DNA from: Amycolatopsis sp. A133
Lineage (GTDB): Bacteria; Actinomycetota; Actinomycetes; Mycobacteriales; Pseudonocardiaceae
NCBI RefSeq assembly: GCF_031082405.1
Contig: NZ_JAVHJU010000061.1
Coordinates: 186,001 to 250,000 of the forward strand
Length of the DNA stretch: 64,000 bases
Direction of reading: 5' to 3'
Shown here: one piece after another, positions 1 to 9,120 of the stretch
How positions within the stretch are numbered: the first letter of the stretch is position 1
Layout of the letters: each line of letters starts with the position of its first letter
Program-made: the position numbers and the translations under genes
The notes under the pieces: model-generated
The model's input: the letters and a program-made list of their open reading frames with translations, nothing else
Databases searched by the model: none
What the model was told of the DNA's origin: nothing

Positions 1-1
1 G

Positions 2-940
2 CTCGCCGCGGAGTGGGGCTACGACGGCCTGGAAATCGCCTGCTCGGGCGACCACTTCGAGGTCGACCGCGCACTGTCCGAAGAGGACTACGTCCCGGCG
101 AGGCTGGCGTTGCTGGCCGAGCACGGCCTCAAGGTGTGGGCGATCTCGAACCACCTCGTCGGCCAGGCCGTCTGCGACGACCCGATCGACCACCGGCACC
201 AGGCCATCCTGCCGGCCCGCATCTGGGGTGACGGCGAACCCGAGGGCGTCCGGCAGCGGGCGGCGGCCGAGATGGCCGACACCGCGCGGGCGGCGGCGAA
301 GCTCGGCGTGGACACCGTCATCGGTTTCACGGGGTCGAAGATCTGGAAGTACGTCGCGATGTTTCCGCCGGTCACGCGCGATGACATCGATGACGGTTAC
401 GCGGACTTCGCCCGCCGGTGGAACCCGATCCTGGACGTCTTCGACGAGGTCGGCGTCCGGTTCGCGCACGAGGTCCACCCCTCGGAGATCGCCTACGACT
501 ACTGGACGACCAAGCGCGCGCTGGAAGCCGTGGACCACCGGCCCGCCTTCGGGCTGAACTGGGACCCGTCGCACTTCGTCTGGCAGGACCTCGACCCGGT
601 CGGGTTCATCCTCGACTTCGCCGACCGGATCTACCACGTCGACTGCAAGGACACCCGCAAGCGCTTCGACGGCCGCAACGGCAGGCTCGGCTCGCACCTG
701 GCCTGGGCGGATCCGCGGCGGGGCTGGGACTTCGTGTCCGTCGGCCACGGCGACGTCCCGTGGGAGGACTGCTTCCGGGCGCTGAACTCGATCGGCTACT
801 CCGGCCCGATCTCGGTGGAGTGGGAAGACGCCGGGATGGACCGGCTCCGTGGCGCGGCGGAGGCGGTGAAGTACCTGCGCGAGCACCTGTTCGACCAGCC
901 GTCGGCGGCTTTCGACGCGGCTTTCAGCAACCAGAAATGA
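2..940 (+). CDS. Sugar phosphate isomerase/epimerase (TIM barrel), 5' partial
   Basis: The reading frame is open from the first bases of the window, so the N-terminus lies upstream; the first in-frame ATG at 110 is internal. The protein is a xylose-isomerase-like TIM barrel (AP endonuclease family 2 fold). Visible family features are the early GYDGLEIACSGDH block, NWDPSHFVWQDLDP, then YHVDCKDT and a C-terminal ISVEWEDAGMD segment; the acidic and histidine residues of these blocks form the metal site in this family. No signal peptide can be seen because the start is missing. It ends 9 bases before a second TIM-barrel gene and probably shares its transcript. The exact substrate is unknown; an inositol- or keto-sugar-type isomerase is plausible. 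Confidence 0.88.
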   Translation, partial: LAAEWGYDGLEIACSGDHFEVDRALSEEDYVPARLALLAEHGLKVWAISNHLVGQAVCDDPIDHRHQAILPARIWGDGEPEGVRQRAAAEMADTARAAAKLGVDTVIGFTGSKIWKYVAMFPPVTRDDIDDGYADFARRWNPILDVFDEVGVRFAHEVHPSEIAYDYWTTKRALEAVDHRPAFGLNWDPSHFVWQDLDPVGFILDFADRIYHVDCKDTRKRFDGRNGRLGSHLAWADPRRGWDFVSVGHGDVPWEDCFRALNSIGYSGPISVEWEDAGMDRLRGAAEAVKYLREHLFDQPSAAFDAAFSNQK

Positions 941-949
941 GGGAGTTCC

Positions 950-1804
950 ATGTGCGGTGACCGGCCAGAGCAGCACTCCCGACGAACATTCCTGAACGTG
1001 GCGGCGGCTGCCCTCACCGTGGGGGCCGCGGCGGTGGCCCTGCCCGGCACCGCGAGCGCGTCGGCGGCCCGGCGGCGGATCCCGCTCGACAAGATCAGCA
1101 TCCAGCTCTACTCCCTGCGGTCGCTCCTGCAGAACGATCCCGAAGGCACGCTGTCCGCGCTGGCCGACATCGGCTACCGGAAGGTCGAGCTGGCCGGCAC
1201 CTACGGCCGCAGTGCCGCCGAGTTCCGCGCCATCCTCGACCGCAACCACATCAAGGCCTCCTCGACGCACGTCGGCATCGACGGCGACCTGAACCAGACG
1301 ATCGCCGACGCCAAGGTCCTCGGCAACCGCTCGGTCGTCGTGCCGTACGCGAATTTCGGCACCATCGCCGAGTGGGAGGCCTTCGCGGGCCGGATGAACA
1401 CCGCCGCGGTCGCCTTCAGGAAGGCCGGGCTGAAGCTCGGCTACCACAACCACGACCACGAGTTCGCCCCGATCGGCGGCGTCGTGCCCTACGACGTGCT
1501 CACCGCGAAGACGGACAAGCGGCTCGTGCACCTGGAAATCGATCTGTTCTGGGCGGTGAACGGCGGCGCGGACCCGGTCGAGCTGTTCCGGCGCAACTAC
1601 CCGCGCGTCACGCAGTACCACGTGAAGGACCGGACCGCGGACGGGCAGATGGTCGACCCCGGCGCGGGTGTCATCAACTTCCCGCGCATCTTCGCCGCGT
1701 CCTGCCACAACATCGGCGAATACATCGTCGAACACGACCAGCCCGCCGACCCGCTGAACACCGCGAAGGTCGGGTTCGAATACCTCCGTACCGTGCGTTT
1801 CTGA
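950..1804 (+). CDS. Exported TIM-barrel sugar phosphate isomerase/epimerase
   Basis: A 284-aa protein of the same xylose-isomerase-like fold as its upstream neighbour, but with an N-terminal twin-arginine type signal (RRTFLNVAAAALTVGAA, residues about 11-27, then an ASA cleavage region). Family blocks seen include IQLYSLRSLL, KLGYHNHDHEF, VHLEIDLFWAVNGG, VTQYHVKDR and IVEHDQPADP, which carry the usual Glu/His/Asp metal ligands. A GGGAG ribosome site lies just before the ATG at 950. The Tat signal implies export in folded form, which suits extracellular sugar chemistry with the laccase and dehydrogenase encoded next. Substrate not known. Confidence 0.88.
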   Translation: MCGDRPEQHSRRTFLNVAAAALTVGAAAVALPGTASASAARRRIPLDKISIQLYSLRSLLQNDPEGTLSALADIGYRKVELAGTYGRSAAEFRAILDRNHIKASSTHVGIDGDLNQTIADAKVLGNRSVVVPYANFGTIAEWEAFAGRMNTAAVAFRKAGLKLGYHNHDHEFAPIGGVVPYDVLTAKTDKRLVHLEIDLFWAVNGGADPVELFRRNYPRVTQYHVKDRTADGQMVDPGAGVINFPRIFAASCHNIGEYIVEHDQPADPLNTAKVGFEYLRTVRF

Positions 1805-1823
1805 GAGCCCCGGGGGACTCGAC

Positions 1824-2813
1824 ATGCGAGTGACACGTCGGTCGATGCTGGCCGGAACCGCCGCGGGCGTCCTCGCGCCCGCGGTCGGGATGGCCGGCAC
1901 CGCGTCCGCGGCGGGCCTGACCCGTCAGATCACCATCTACGCCGAAGCCCTGCCCGGCGGCCTCTACGGTTACGGCCTCGAGCCGGGCAAGGCCACCGTC
2001 CCCGGGCCGCTGCTGGAGATCTACGAGGGCGACACCCTCGAGATCGAACTGGTCAACCGGACCGACCAGCGGCTGTCCATCCACCCGCACGGCGTCAACT
2101 ACGACACGGCGTCGGACGGCGCCCCGCTCAACGCGTCGTTCAACAAGCCGGGCGAGACGCGGACCTACACCTGGCGCACCCGGGCCCGCTACGACGCCGG
2201 CGGCGGGTTCTGGATGCCGGGCAACGCCGGCTACTGGCACTACCACGACCACGCGATGGGCACCGACCACGGCACCGCCGGTCTCGCGCGCGGGCTCTAC
2301 GGCGGGCTGATCGTGCGCAAGCGCGGCGACCTGCTGCCGAGCAAGCAGTACACCGTCGTGTTCAACGAAATGCTGATCAACCACCAGATGGCACCCGACA
2401 CGCCGATGTTCGAGGCGCGCCTCGGCGAGCGCGTCGAGTGGGTCTGCATCGGCTACGGCAGCCTCCCGCACACGTTCCACCTGCACGGGCACCGCTGGGC
2501 CGACACCCGCACCGGGATGCTCCGCGGGGCCGATGACAACGCTGCCATCGTCGACAACAAGAACCTCGACCCCGGCAGCTCGTTCGGCTTCCAGGTCGTC
2601 GCGGGCGAGGGGGTCGGGCCGGGTGCGTGGATGTACCACTGCCACGTCCAGACCCACTCCGACGGCGGGATGGTGGGCCTGTTCCTGGTCCGCAACCCCG
2701 ACGGCAGCCTGCCCGACGGGGCCCAGGACGCGATCGACCGGTTCAAGCAGCACGGCCACACCGGGCACGACACGAACCCCGATTCCCGTACGCACGCAGG
2801 AGGGGAGCTATGA
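1824..2813 (+). CDS. Two-domain multicopper oxidase (small laccase, SLAC type)
   Basis: A 329-aa exported laccase-like enzyme that oxidises phenols or other reductants and reduces O2 to water. The N-terminus has a twin-arginine signal (RRSMLAGTAAG) ending near residue 29. All four copper motifs are present: HPHG (87-90), WHYHDH (138-143), HTFHLHGH (216-223) and YHCHVQTHSDGGM (271-283), which includes the type 1 Cys273 and the His-Cys-His bridge. Length and motif order match the two-domain small laccases of Streptomyces, which work as trimers. Its stop overlaps the start of the next gene by ATGA (2810-2813), so translation is probably coupled. The context suggests copper-dependent extracellular oxidation linked to sugar or glycoside breakdown. 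Confidence 0.93.
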   Translation: MRVTRRSMLAGTAAGVLAPAVGMAGTASAAGLTRQITIYAEALPGGLYGYGLEPGKATVPGPLLEIYEGDTLEIELVNRTDQRLSIHPHGVNYDTASDGAPLNASFNKPGETRTYTWRTRARYDAGGGFWMPGNAGYWHYHDHAMGTDHGTAGLARGLYGGLIVRKRGDLLPSKQYTVVFNEMLINHQMAPDTPMFEARLGERVEWVCIGYGSLPHTFHLHGHRWADTRTGMLRGADDNAAIVDNKNLDPGSSFGFQVVAGEGVGPGAWMYHCHVQTHSDGGMVGLFLVRNPDGSLPDGAQDAIDRFKQHGHTGHDTNPDSRTHAGGEL

Positions 2814-5800
2814 AACGACGATGGTTCGGCAGGCACGGCACGGTCGTGCTCGCCATCGGCTCGGTCCTGGCAGCCGGAGCTCCGCTGATGGCGATGCCCG
2901 TGGCCCAGGCCGCACCCGCCGCGGTGAACGTGCCGGTGAACGTGCTGGTCTTCCACGGCGCGGCGGCCGGCCAGAAGGATCCGGTCCTCCGCGCGTCGGA
3001 CGCGATCGCCCGGCTGGGCGCGGACAACGGCATCACGGTCACCGCTTCGCAGGATCCCGCGGTGTTCAGCCCGGCCAACCTCGCGCGCTACCGCGGGGTG
3101 GTGTTCCTCTCCGCGCAGGGCGTGACGCTCAGCCGTGAGCAGGAAGGCGCGCTGCAGGCCTACATGAAGGCGGGCGGCGGGTTCCTCGGCATCTCCGACG
3201 CGGCCCGCGCGCAGGACTCGTCGCAGTGGTTCACCGGCCTGATCGGGGCTCGCCCGGTCGGCGCCCGGCCCACCCCGGAAGCGGTGGCGGCGGTGACGGC
3301 GAGCGGGGAGAACCCGCCGAACGAAACCAAGGAAAAGCTGGCCGACAACAACGAAAACACGAAGTGGCTGACGTTCGCGACGACCGGCTGGGCGGCCTAC
3401 AAGATGGCCACCCCGGTGGCCGTCAGCAGCTATTCGCTCGTGTCGGCGAACGACTTCCCGGGCCGCAACCCGAAGAGCTGGACCCTGCAGGGTTCGGCGG
3501 ACGGGAGCACCTGGACCGACCTGGACACGCGCACGAACGAGACGTTCACCGACCCGTTCCAGACCCGGACGTTCACCTTCGCCAACACCACGGTCTACCC
3601 GAACTACCGGCTGAACATCACCGCGAACGCCGGTGAGCCGATCATCCAGCTCGCGGACTTCAAGCTGTTCAAGGACACCTCGACGACCCCGCCGCCGCCC
3701 GAGCCGGCCCCGCAGCAGGCCGTCGTCGACGTCCTCGACGCCCACCACCCGGCCACCGCCGGGTTGCCGCAGAACTGGACGCGCACCGACCGGTGGCTCA
3801 ACTGGGAGAGCAACCCGGTCGGCACCGTCCACACCGTCGCCCAGGTCGAGGAGAAGGGCTACCAGCCCGGCGTGGGCGCGAACGGCGCGTTCCACCCGAT
3901 CTCGTGGTGCCGCGACTACGACGGCGGCCGGTCCTTCTACACCGGCATGGGCCGCACCGAGGCGTCCTACGGCGAAGGGCAGTTCCGCGACCACCTGCTC
4001 GGCGCCCTGCGCTGGACGACCGGCATGGTCCGCGGCGACTGCCAGGCCGGGATCGCCGCCAACTACAAGATCGAGCGGCTGACCGGCAAGAACGCCGCCG
4101 GGCAGCTCGACCAGATCGGCGAGCCGCACGGGCTGACCATCGCCCCGGACGGCAAGATCTTCTACATCGGCAAGGCGGCCTGCCCGACCGGGCCGGTGGT
4201 CAGCTGGGACGACCCGAACGTCGGCCTCGGCTGCGGCACGATCCACCAGTGGGACCCCGCCACCAAGAAGGTCAAGCTGCTCACCACCCTGCGGGTGATG
4301 GGCAACCGCGGCAGCGGCGACGAGCTCGTCAAGAACGAAGAAGGCCTGCTCGGGCTGGTGCTGGACCCGAAGTTCACCGAAAACGGCTGGTTCTACGCCT
4401 ACTGGATGCCGCACGAGTCGATCGACCGCGACAAGCGGATCGGCAAGCGCACGATCTCGCGGTTCACCTACAACGCGACCGCGCAGACGATCGACCAGGC
4501 CACCCGCAAGGACCTGCTGTCCTGGGACGTCCAGATCCACAGCTGCTGCCACGCCGGCGGCGGCATGGCGTTCGACAAGGACGGCAACCTCTACGTCGGG
4601 TCCGGGGACAACAACTCCTCGGGCGGCTCGAACGGCTACTCGGGCAACAACTGGACGCTCGACTACAAGGGCCTCTCGTTCCAGGACGCGCGCCGCACCG
4701 CGGGCAACACCAACGACCTCGGCGGCAAGATCCTGCGCATCCACCCGGAGGCGAACGGCACCTACACGATCCCGCAGGGCAACCTGTTCCCGAACGGGCC
4801 CGCCGACAAGACGCGCCCGGAGATCTACGTGATGGGCGTCCGCAACATCTCGCGCCTGCAGATCGACCCGGTGCACAACTGGATGACCGCGGGCTGGGTC
4901 GGTCCCGACGCGACGTCGCCGAGTCCCGAGCTCGGGCCGGCGAAGTACGAGACGGCGACGATCATCACCGAGGCGGGCAACCACGGCTGGCCGTACTGCA
5001 TGGGCAACCGGCAGCCCTACCGCGACCGCAGCAGCACCAACGCCGCGGAGCTCACCGGCTGGTACGACTGCGACCACCCGGTGAACACCTCGCCGCGCAA
5101 CACCGGCCTGGTGACGCTGCCGCCGATCAAGGACAACATGATCTGGTACTCGCCGGACGGCGGCGGGCCGGTGTTCCCGAAGCGGCCGGGCAGCTCGATC
5201 CCGACCTACAACGCGGCGGACGCCACCTACACCCAGCCGTACCTGCGGGGCGGCGGCCAGGCGGTCATGTCCGGGCCGACGTACCACCGCTCGCTGGTCA
5301 ACACGAACAGCGGCGTCGCGTGGCCGGAGTACTGGGACGACAAGTGGTTCATCGGCGACGAAGCCAACGGGCAGAACCGGGTCGCGGTGACCGTCGACCC
5401 GGCGGGGGTGCCGACGCACCAGCCGCCGGTGTTCGCCGAGACGTTCCGGCAGATCATCCCCGCCGGCGCGGGCGACAACCGGGTGCAGAGCTGGATGGAC
5501 GCCAAGTTCGGGCCGGACGGCGCGCTGTACGTCCTGGACTACGGCAACGGCTTCTTCTCGCTGGACGCGAACCAGAAGCTGCTCAAGATCAGCTACACCG
5601 GCGGCGCGCCGACGCCCGCGCCCGCGGCGTCGTCGACGATGGTGCAGAGCAAGGCGCTGACGGCGGCGTTCACCGGGTCGAAGTCCGGCGGCGTGTCCTA
5701 CCGGTGGGAGTTCGGCGACGGCTCGGTGTCCACGCAGGCCGACCCGCGCCACACCTACCCGCGCACGGGGATCTTCACCGCCAAGCTGACCGTGACCTAC

Positions 5801-6757
5801 GCGAACGGCGAGACGGTGACGACCCGGACCTCGGTGAACGTCGGCTGCGCGGTGGCCGATCCGAGCCCGGTGGTGACGCTGGGCGACACCCTCACGAAGG
5901 TTGTCAACCGCAACGCCGGCGGTGGCTGCACGGTGGACGACTTCCTCGACGACGAAAGCACGTGGAGCACGCACGCCGCGTTCGTCAACCACGTCGAGCA
6001 GGCCACCGAAACGCTTGCGGACCTCGGGGTGCTGAACGACGCCGAGGTGGCGGAGCTGAACGCGGCCGCCGCGGCGTCGCCGATCGGGAAGCCGGGCACC
6101 ACCGGCTACGACGCGCTCTTCGACGGCACGGCGGAGTCGTTGCGCGCCTGGGAACAGGCACCGTCGGGGCAGTTCACGCTGCAGCCCGACGGGTCCATCC
6201 GGGCGTCCGGCGGGCTGGGCATGCTGTGGTACCCCCAGCGGCAGTTCGGCGACTTCTCCGTGAAGGTCCAGTTCAAGGACATCGCCCCGGACTCCTACCG
6301 GGCCAACAGCGGCGTGTTCGTCCGGTTCCCGGATCCGCGGACACCCGTCGACCAGCGGCCGCCGGGCAGCTGCGGGACGGTCGGCTCGGCGCGGACCTCG
6401 CAGGCGTGGGTCGCGATCTACTGCGGTCACGAGATCCAGATCTACGACGGCGACACCGGCGAGCCGCAGAAGACCGGGTCGGTCTACAACTTCGACCCGC
6501 GCCCGATCGACCAGGCGGGCGCGCGGCCGAAGGGGACGTGGAACGAGTACGAGATCAAGGTCGTCGGGCAGCACTACACGATGATCCGCAACGGCGTGGT
6601 GATCAACGAGTTCGACAACACACCGGGGCAGCAGTCGTCGCGCGCGGGTGACCCGCCGACCGACCTGCGGCAGTTCGTCAGCGGGTTCATCGGGCTGCAG
6701 AACCACAGCGACAACGACCTGATCGAGTTCCGCAACATCCGGGTGCGGCAGCTGTAA
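2810..6757 (+). CDS. Secreted ThuA / discoidin-like / PQQ-type glucose dehydrogenase-like / PKD / DUF1080 protein
   Basis: A 1315-aa secreted multidomain protein. The chosen ATG overlaps the laccase stop and starts a classic Sec signal (MKRRWFGRHG, then a hydrophobic stretch to AQA near residue 36). Domains in order, approximate: ThuA-like glutamine-amidotransferase fold (42-150), a discoidin/F5-8C-like beta domain (154-292), the remainder of ThuA (302-414), a six-bladed soluble glucose/sorbosone dehydrogenase-like propeller (416-934; EPHGLTIAPDGKIFY, GLLGLVLDPKF, GGKILRIHP, GNHGWPYC), a PKD domain (944-1014; WEFGDGS), a Cys-containing linker domain (1013-1094) and a DUF1080/3-keto-disaccharide-hydrolase beta sandwich (1099-1315). 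ThuA and DUF1080 proteins are linked to 3-keto-sugar metabolism. The linker domain recurs in the next gene. Confidence 0.9.
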   Translation: MKRRWFGRHGTVVLAIGSVLAAGAPLMAMPVAQAAPAAVNVPVNVLVFHGAAAGQKDPVLRASDAIARLGADNGITVTASQDPAVFSPANLARYRGVVFLSAQGVTLSREQEGALQAYMKAGGGFLGISDAARAQDSSQWFTGLIGARPVGARPTPEAVAAVTASGENPPNETKEKLADNNENTKWLTFATTGWAAYKMATPVAVSSYSLVSANDFPGRNPKSWTLQGSADGSTWTDLDTRTNETFTDPFQTRTFTFANTTVYPNYRLNITANAGEPIIQLADFKLFKDTSTTPPPPEPAPQQAVVDVLDAHHPATAGLPQNWTRTDRWLNWESNPVGTVHTVAQVEEKGYQPGVGANGAFHPISWCRDYDGGRSFYTGMGRTEASYGEGQFRDHLLGALRWTTGMVRGDCQAGIAANYKIERLTGKNAAGQLDQIGEPHGLTIAPDGKIFYIGKAACPTGPVVSWDDPNVGLGCGTIHQWDPATKKVKLLTTLRVMGNRGSGDELVKNEEGLLGLVLDPKFTENGWFYAYWMPHESIDRDKRIGKRTISRFTYNATAQTIDQATRKDLLSWDVQIHSCCHAGGGMAFDKDGNLYVGSGDNNSSGGSNGYSGNNWTLDYKGLSFQDARRTAGNTNDLGGKILRIHPEANGTYTIPQGNLFPNGPADKTRPEIYVMGVRNISRLQIDPVHNWMTAGWVGPDATSPSPELGPAKYETATIITEAGNHGWPYCMGNRQPYRDRSSTNAAELTGWYDCDHPVNTSPRNTGLVTLPPIKDNMIWYSPDGGGPVFPKRPGSSIPTYNAADATYTQPYLRGGGQAVMSGPTYHRSLVNTNSGVAWPEYWDDKWFIGDEANGQNRVAVTVDPAGVPTHQPPVFAETFRQIIPAGAGDNRVQSWMDAKFGPDGALYVLDYGNGFFSLDANQKLLKISYTGGAPTPAPAASSTMVQSKALTAAFTGSKSGGVSYRWEFGDGSVSTQADPRHTYPRTGIFTAKLTVTYANGETVTTRTSVNVGCAVADPSPVVTLGDTLTKVVNRNAGGGCTVDDFLDDESTWSTHAAFVNHVEQATETLADLGVLNDAEVAELNAAAAASPIGKPGTTGYDALFDGTAESLRAWEQAPSGQFTLQPDGSIRASGGLGMLWYPQRQFGDFSVKVQFKDIAPDSYRANSGVFVRFPDPRTPVDQRPPGSCGTVGSARTSQAWVAIYCGHEIQIYDGDTGEPQKTGSVYNFDPRPIDQAGARPKGTWNEYEIKVVGQHYTMIRNGVVINEFDNTPGQQSSRAGDPPTDLRQFVSGFIGLQNHSDNDLIEFRNIRVRQL

Positions 6758-6770
6758 CGCGACCGCGGCC

Positions 6771-6818
6771 GGTCGTGAGTGGTAAGGCGGGTTCTAACCC
6801 GCCTTACCACTCACGACC
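6771..6818. terminator. Long perfect palindrome, likely bidirectional terminator
   Basis: Two perfectly complementary 23-base arms (6771-6793 and 6796-6818) are separated by only CT. In RNA the apex would open to a loop of about six bases. It starts 14 bases after the stop of the 1315-aa gene and ends 34 bases before the next start. No U tract follows in either direction, so Rho-independent termination is inferred from stem strength alone; an mRNA-stabilising hairpin is the alternative. Confidence 0.6.
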
Positions 6819-6851
6819 TCGCGTGCCCCTCTTCAGGAAGGTCTTCCGGCG

Positions 6852-8681
6852 ATGTCCCCACGACTGATCGCAGTGCTGCTGGCCGTCGGCCTGGCGGTGT
6901 TCGGCCTGGCGACGCCCGCGGTGGCGGCGCCGGTCCAGACGCTCACCTGGACCGGGAACAACAGCACCACCGAATACGCGTCCGCGCCGACCGGTGCCCG
7001 GCCCGGCGAGACCACCATCGTCTTCGAAAACAGCGAAGCCACCGGCAACACGACCGGGATGTCGCACACCCTGACGTTCGACACCTCGACGCCGGGCTAC
7101 AACCACGACGTCTCGCTGAACATCCTGGCCAACCCGTTCGACCCCGCGAACGGGCGGCACGAGGCGGTCGTGACGCTGACGCCCGGCAAGTACCGGTACT
7201 ACTGCACCATCCCCGGCCACACGGCGATGGCGGGGGAGTTCGTCGTGTCCGACGGCACCGGCGACACGACCGCACCGGAGGTGACCGCGGCGGTCGCGGG
7301 CGACCGCGATCCGTCCGGCAGCTACCTCGGGTCCGCCACGGTGACGCTCTCGGCCACCGACGCGGGATCCGGTGTGGCTTCGGTGGAGTACCAGCTCGAC
7401 GGCGGCACGTGGACCGCGTACACCGCACCCGTGGTGGTGTCCACCGTGGGCGCGCACATGCTGCACCACCGGGCCACCGACGTCGCCGGGAACACGTCCG
7501 CGGAAGGGATGGCGCACTTCACGGTCGTCGACCGGCCGGGGGACACGACCGCGCCCGCGGTGAGTGCTTCGATCACCGGTTCCCAGGACGCGGCGGGCAA
7601 CTACCTCGACGTCGCCACGGCCCGGATCACGGCTTCGGACGCGGGTTCCGGTGTGGCTTCGGTGGAGTACCAGCTGGACGGCGGCGCCTGGACGTCCTAC
7701 ACCGCCCCGGTCGCGGTGACCGCGGCGGGGATGCACATGCTCCACTACCGGGCCACCGACGTCGCGGGGAACGTCTCGCCGGAGGGCATGGCCCACTTCA
7801 CGGTGGTGAAGAGCGACACGACGGCGCCGGTCGTGTCCGCTTCCTTGAGCGGGACGCAGGACGCCGAAGGCCACTACGTCGGCAAGGCGGTCGTCACGGT
7901 CACGGCTTCGGACGCGGGTTCCGGGGTCGCCTCGGTGGAGTACCGGGTGGACGGGGGCGCGTGGACCGCTTACGCCACCCCGGTTCCGGTGACCGCGGCG
8001 GGAGCGCACACGGTGGAGTTCCGCGCGTCCGACGTCGCCGGGAACACGTCACCGGCCGGGAGCGTGGCCTTCACGGTGGTCGCCGGCGGCGACACCTCGG
8101 CGCCGTCCGTGTCGATGCAGGTGAGTGGCAAGCAGGACGGCGGCTGGAACTTCGTGGGCCAGACGACCGTGACGCTGACCGCGGTGGACGAGCAGTCCGG
8201 TGTGGACTTCGTGGAGTACAAAGTGGACAGCGCCGCGTGGGCCCGGTACTCGGCGCCGGTCACGGTGTCCGCGTTGGGGGCGCACACGGTGCGGGCCAGG
8301 GCCACGGACGTCGCCGGGAACGTCTCGGCCGAGCTGACGGGGGCGTTCACGGTGGTCGCGGCCGCGCCGCCGCCGGACGCCTGCCCGGACTCGGACACCC
8401 GCGAGACGGTGGTGATCGGCGGGGTCGACAGCCAGGTCGCGAACATCGACACGGGCCGCGGCTGCACGATCAACGACGTCATCGACGAGAACGCCGAGTA
8501 CGCGTCCCACGACCGGTTCGTGAAGCACGTGAAGGCGGTGACCCTCGAACTGGTGGGCAACGGCGTGCTGTCCACGGGCGACCGCAACCGCATCGTGACG
8601 GCGGCGATCGAGTCCGGGATCGGCGGCACGCCCGCCGCCGGCCCGGACGGCAAGAAGGCCGGGGTGCTCGTGGTGTCCTGA
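6852..8681 (+). CDS. Secreted cupredoxin protein with four OmpL47-like repeats
   Basis: A 609-aa secreted protein with a Sec signal (residues 1-26, cleavage after AVAA). Residues about 28-133 form a plastocyanin/azurin-like cupredoxin with type 1 copper ligands His72 (SHTL), Cys118, His123 and Met126 (YYCTIPGHTAM). Four tandem repeats follow (roughly 140-510), each with SGVASVEY-type, DGG-WT-Y and GAHTV-AT/SDVAGN signatures, as in OmpL47-type beta repeats. The C-terminus (about 520-600) is the same Cys-containing domain seen at 1013-1094 of the upstream protein. An AGGAAGG ribosome site sits at 6835-6841. Likely an extracellular electron carrier or copper-binding partner of the laccase and dehydrogenase; the partner role is inference. 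Confidence 0.85.
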   Translation: MSPRLIAVLLAVGLAVFGLATPAVAAPVQTLTWTGNNSTTEYASAPTGARPGETTIVFENSEATGNTTGMSHTLTFDTSTPGYNHDVSLNILANPFDPANGRHEAVVTLTPGKYRYYCTIPGHTAMAGEFVVSDGTGDTTAPEVTAAVAGDRDPSGSYLGSATVTLSATDAGSGVASVEYQLDGGTWTAYTAPVVVSTVGAHMLHHRATDVAGNTSAEGMAHFTVVDRPGDTTAPAVSASITGSQDAAGNYLDVATARITASDAGSGVASVEYQLDGGAWTSYTAPVAVTAAGMHMLHYRATDVAGNVSPEGMAHFTVVKSDTTAPVVSASLSGTQDAEGHYVGKAVVTVTASDAGSGVASVEYRVDGGAWTAYATPVPVTAAGAHTVEFRASDVAGNTSPAGSVAFTVVAGGDTSAPSVSMQVSGKQDGGWNFVGQTTVTLTAVDEQSGVDFVEYKVDSAAWARYSAPVTVSALGAHTVRARATDVAGNVSAELTGAFTVVAAAPPPDACPDSDTRETVVIGGVDSQVANIDTGRGCTINDVIDENAEYASHDRFVKHVKAVTLELVGNGVLSTGDRNRIVTAAIESGIGGTPAAGPDGKKAGVLVVS

Positions 8682-8785
8682 CCACTCTTGGACCGGATCA
8701 TCCGGTGGCACGGCCGGCCGGGCCGCGGCGGGCCGGCTGTGCCAGGCTGGGGGAGACCGCCGCCGACCGGCCGAAAGAGGACCCG

Positions 8786-9085
8786 ATGCACCGGCTCACC
8801 GTGCTGTACCCGCCCCCCGCGGACAAGGACCACTTCCGCGACTACTACGTCGGCACCCACCTGCCGCTGGCGGCGAAGCTCCCCGGCCTCGTGCAGTGGC
8901 AGTACTCCCTCGACGTCGCCGGGCTCGGCGGCGAGAGCCGGTACTTCGCCGTGTTCCACGCGGACTTCGAATCCGCCGAGGCGATGGCCGCCGCGCTCGC
9001 TTCGGAGGCGGGCAAGGCGGTGGCGGCGGACGTGCCGAACTACGCCACCGGCGGCGCGGAGAGGATCCACTACCCGCTCACCTGA
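8786..9085 (+). CDS. EthD family protein
   Basis: A 99-aa dimeric alpha/beta barrel (ferredoxin-like) protein of the EthD family. Evidence: start MHRLTVLYPPPADKDHFRDY, then THLPLAAKLPGL and FESAEAMAAALAS, the usual EthD pattern of a short beta strand followed by the HxPL helix. The start is preceded by GAAAGAGGA. It ends the plus-strand run before a minus-strand SUKH gene. EthD proteins are found with diverse degradative oxidases and their biochemical role is generally unclear. The longer open frame upstream of this ATG antisenses other genes and is not used. Confidence 0.87.
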   Translation: MHRLTVLYPPPADKDHFRDYYVGTHLPLAAKLPGLVQWQYSLDVAGLGGESRYFAVFHADFESAEAMAAALASEAGKAVAADVPNYATGGAERIHYPLT

Positions 9086-9120
9086 CCGCCGCGACCTGCC
9101 CCGCGTCTCCCGGCGCGGGG

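Noticed and set aside
3793..6651. A 952-aa plus-strand open frame
   Set aside because: Out-of-frame shadow of the same gene, low-complexity Arg/Pro/Gly sequence.
2453..6706. A 1417-aa open frame on the minus strand
   Set aside because: It is antisense to the 1315-aa secreted protein; its composition is extremely Arg/Val/Gly-rich without any domain, a usual product of high-GC codon bias.
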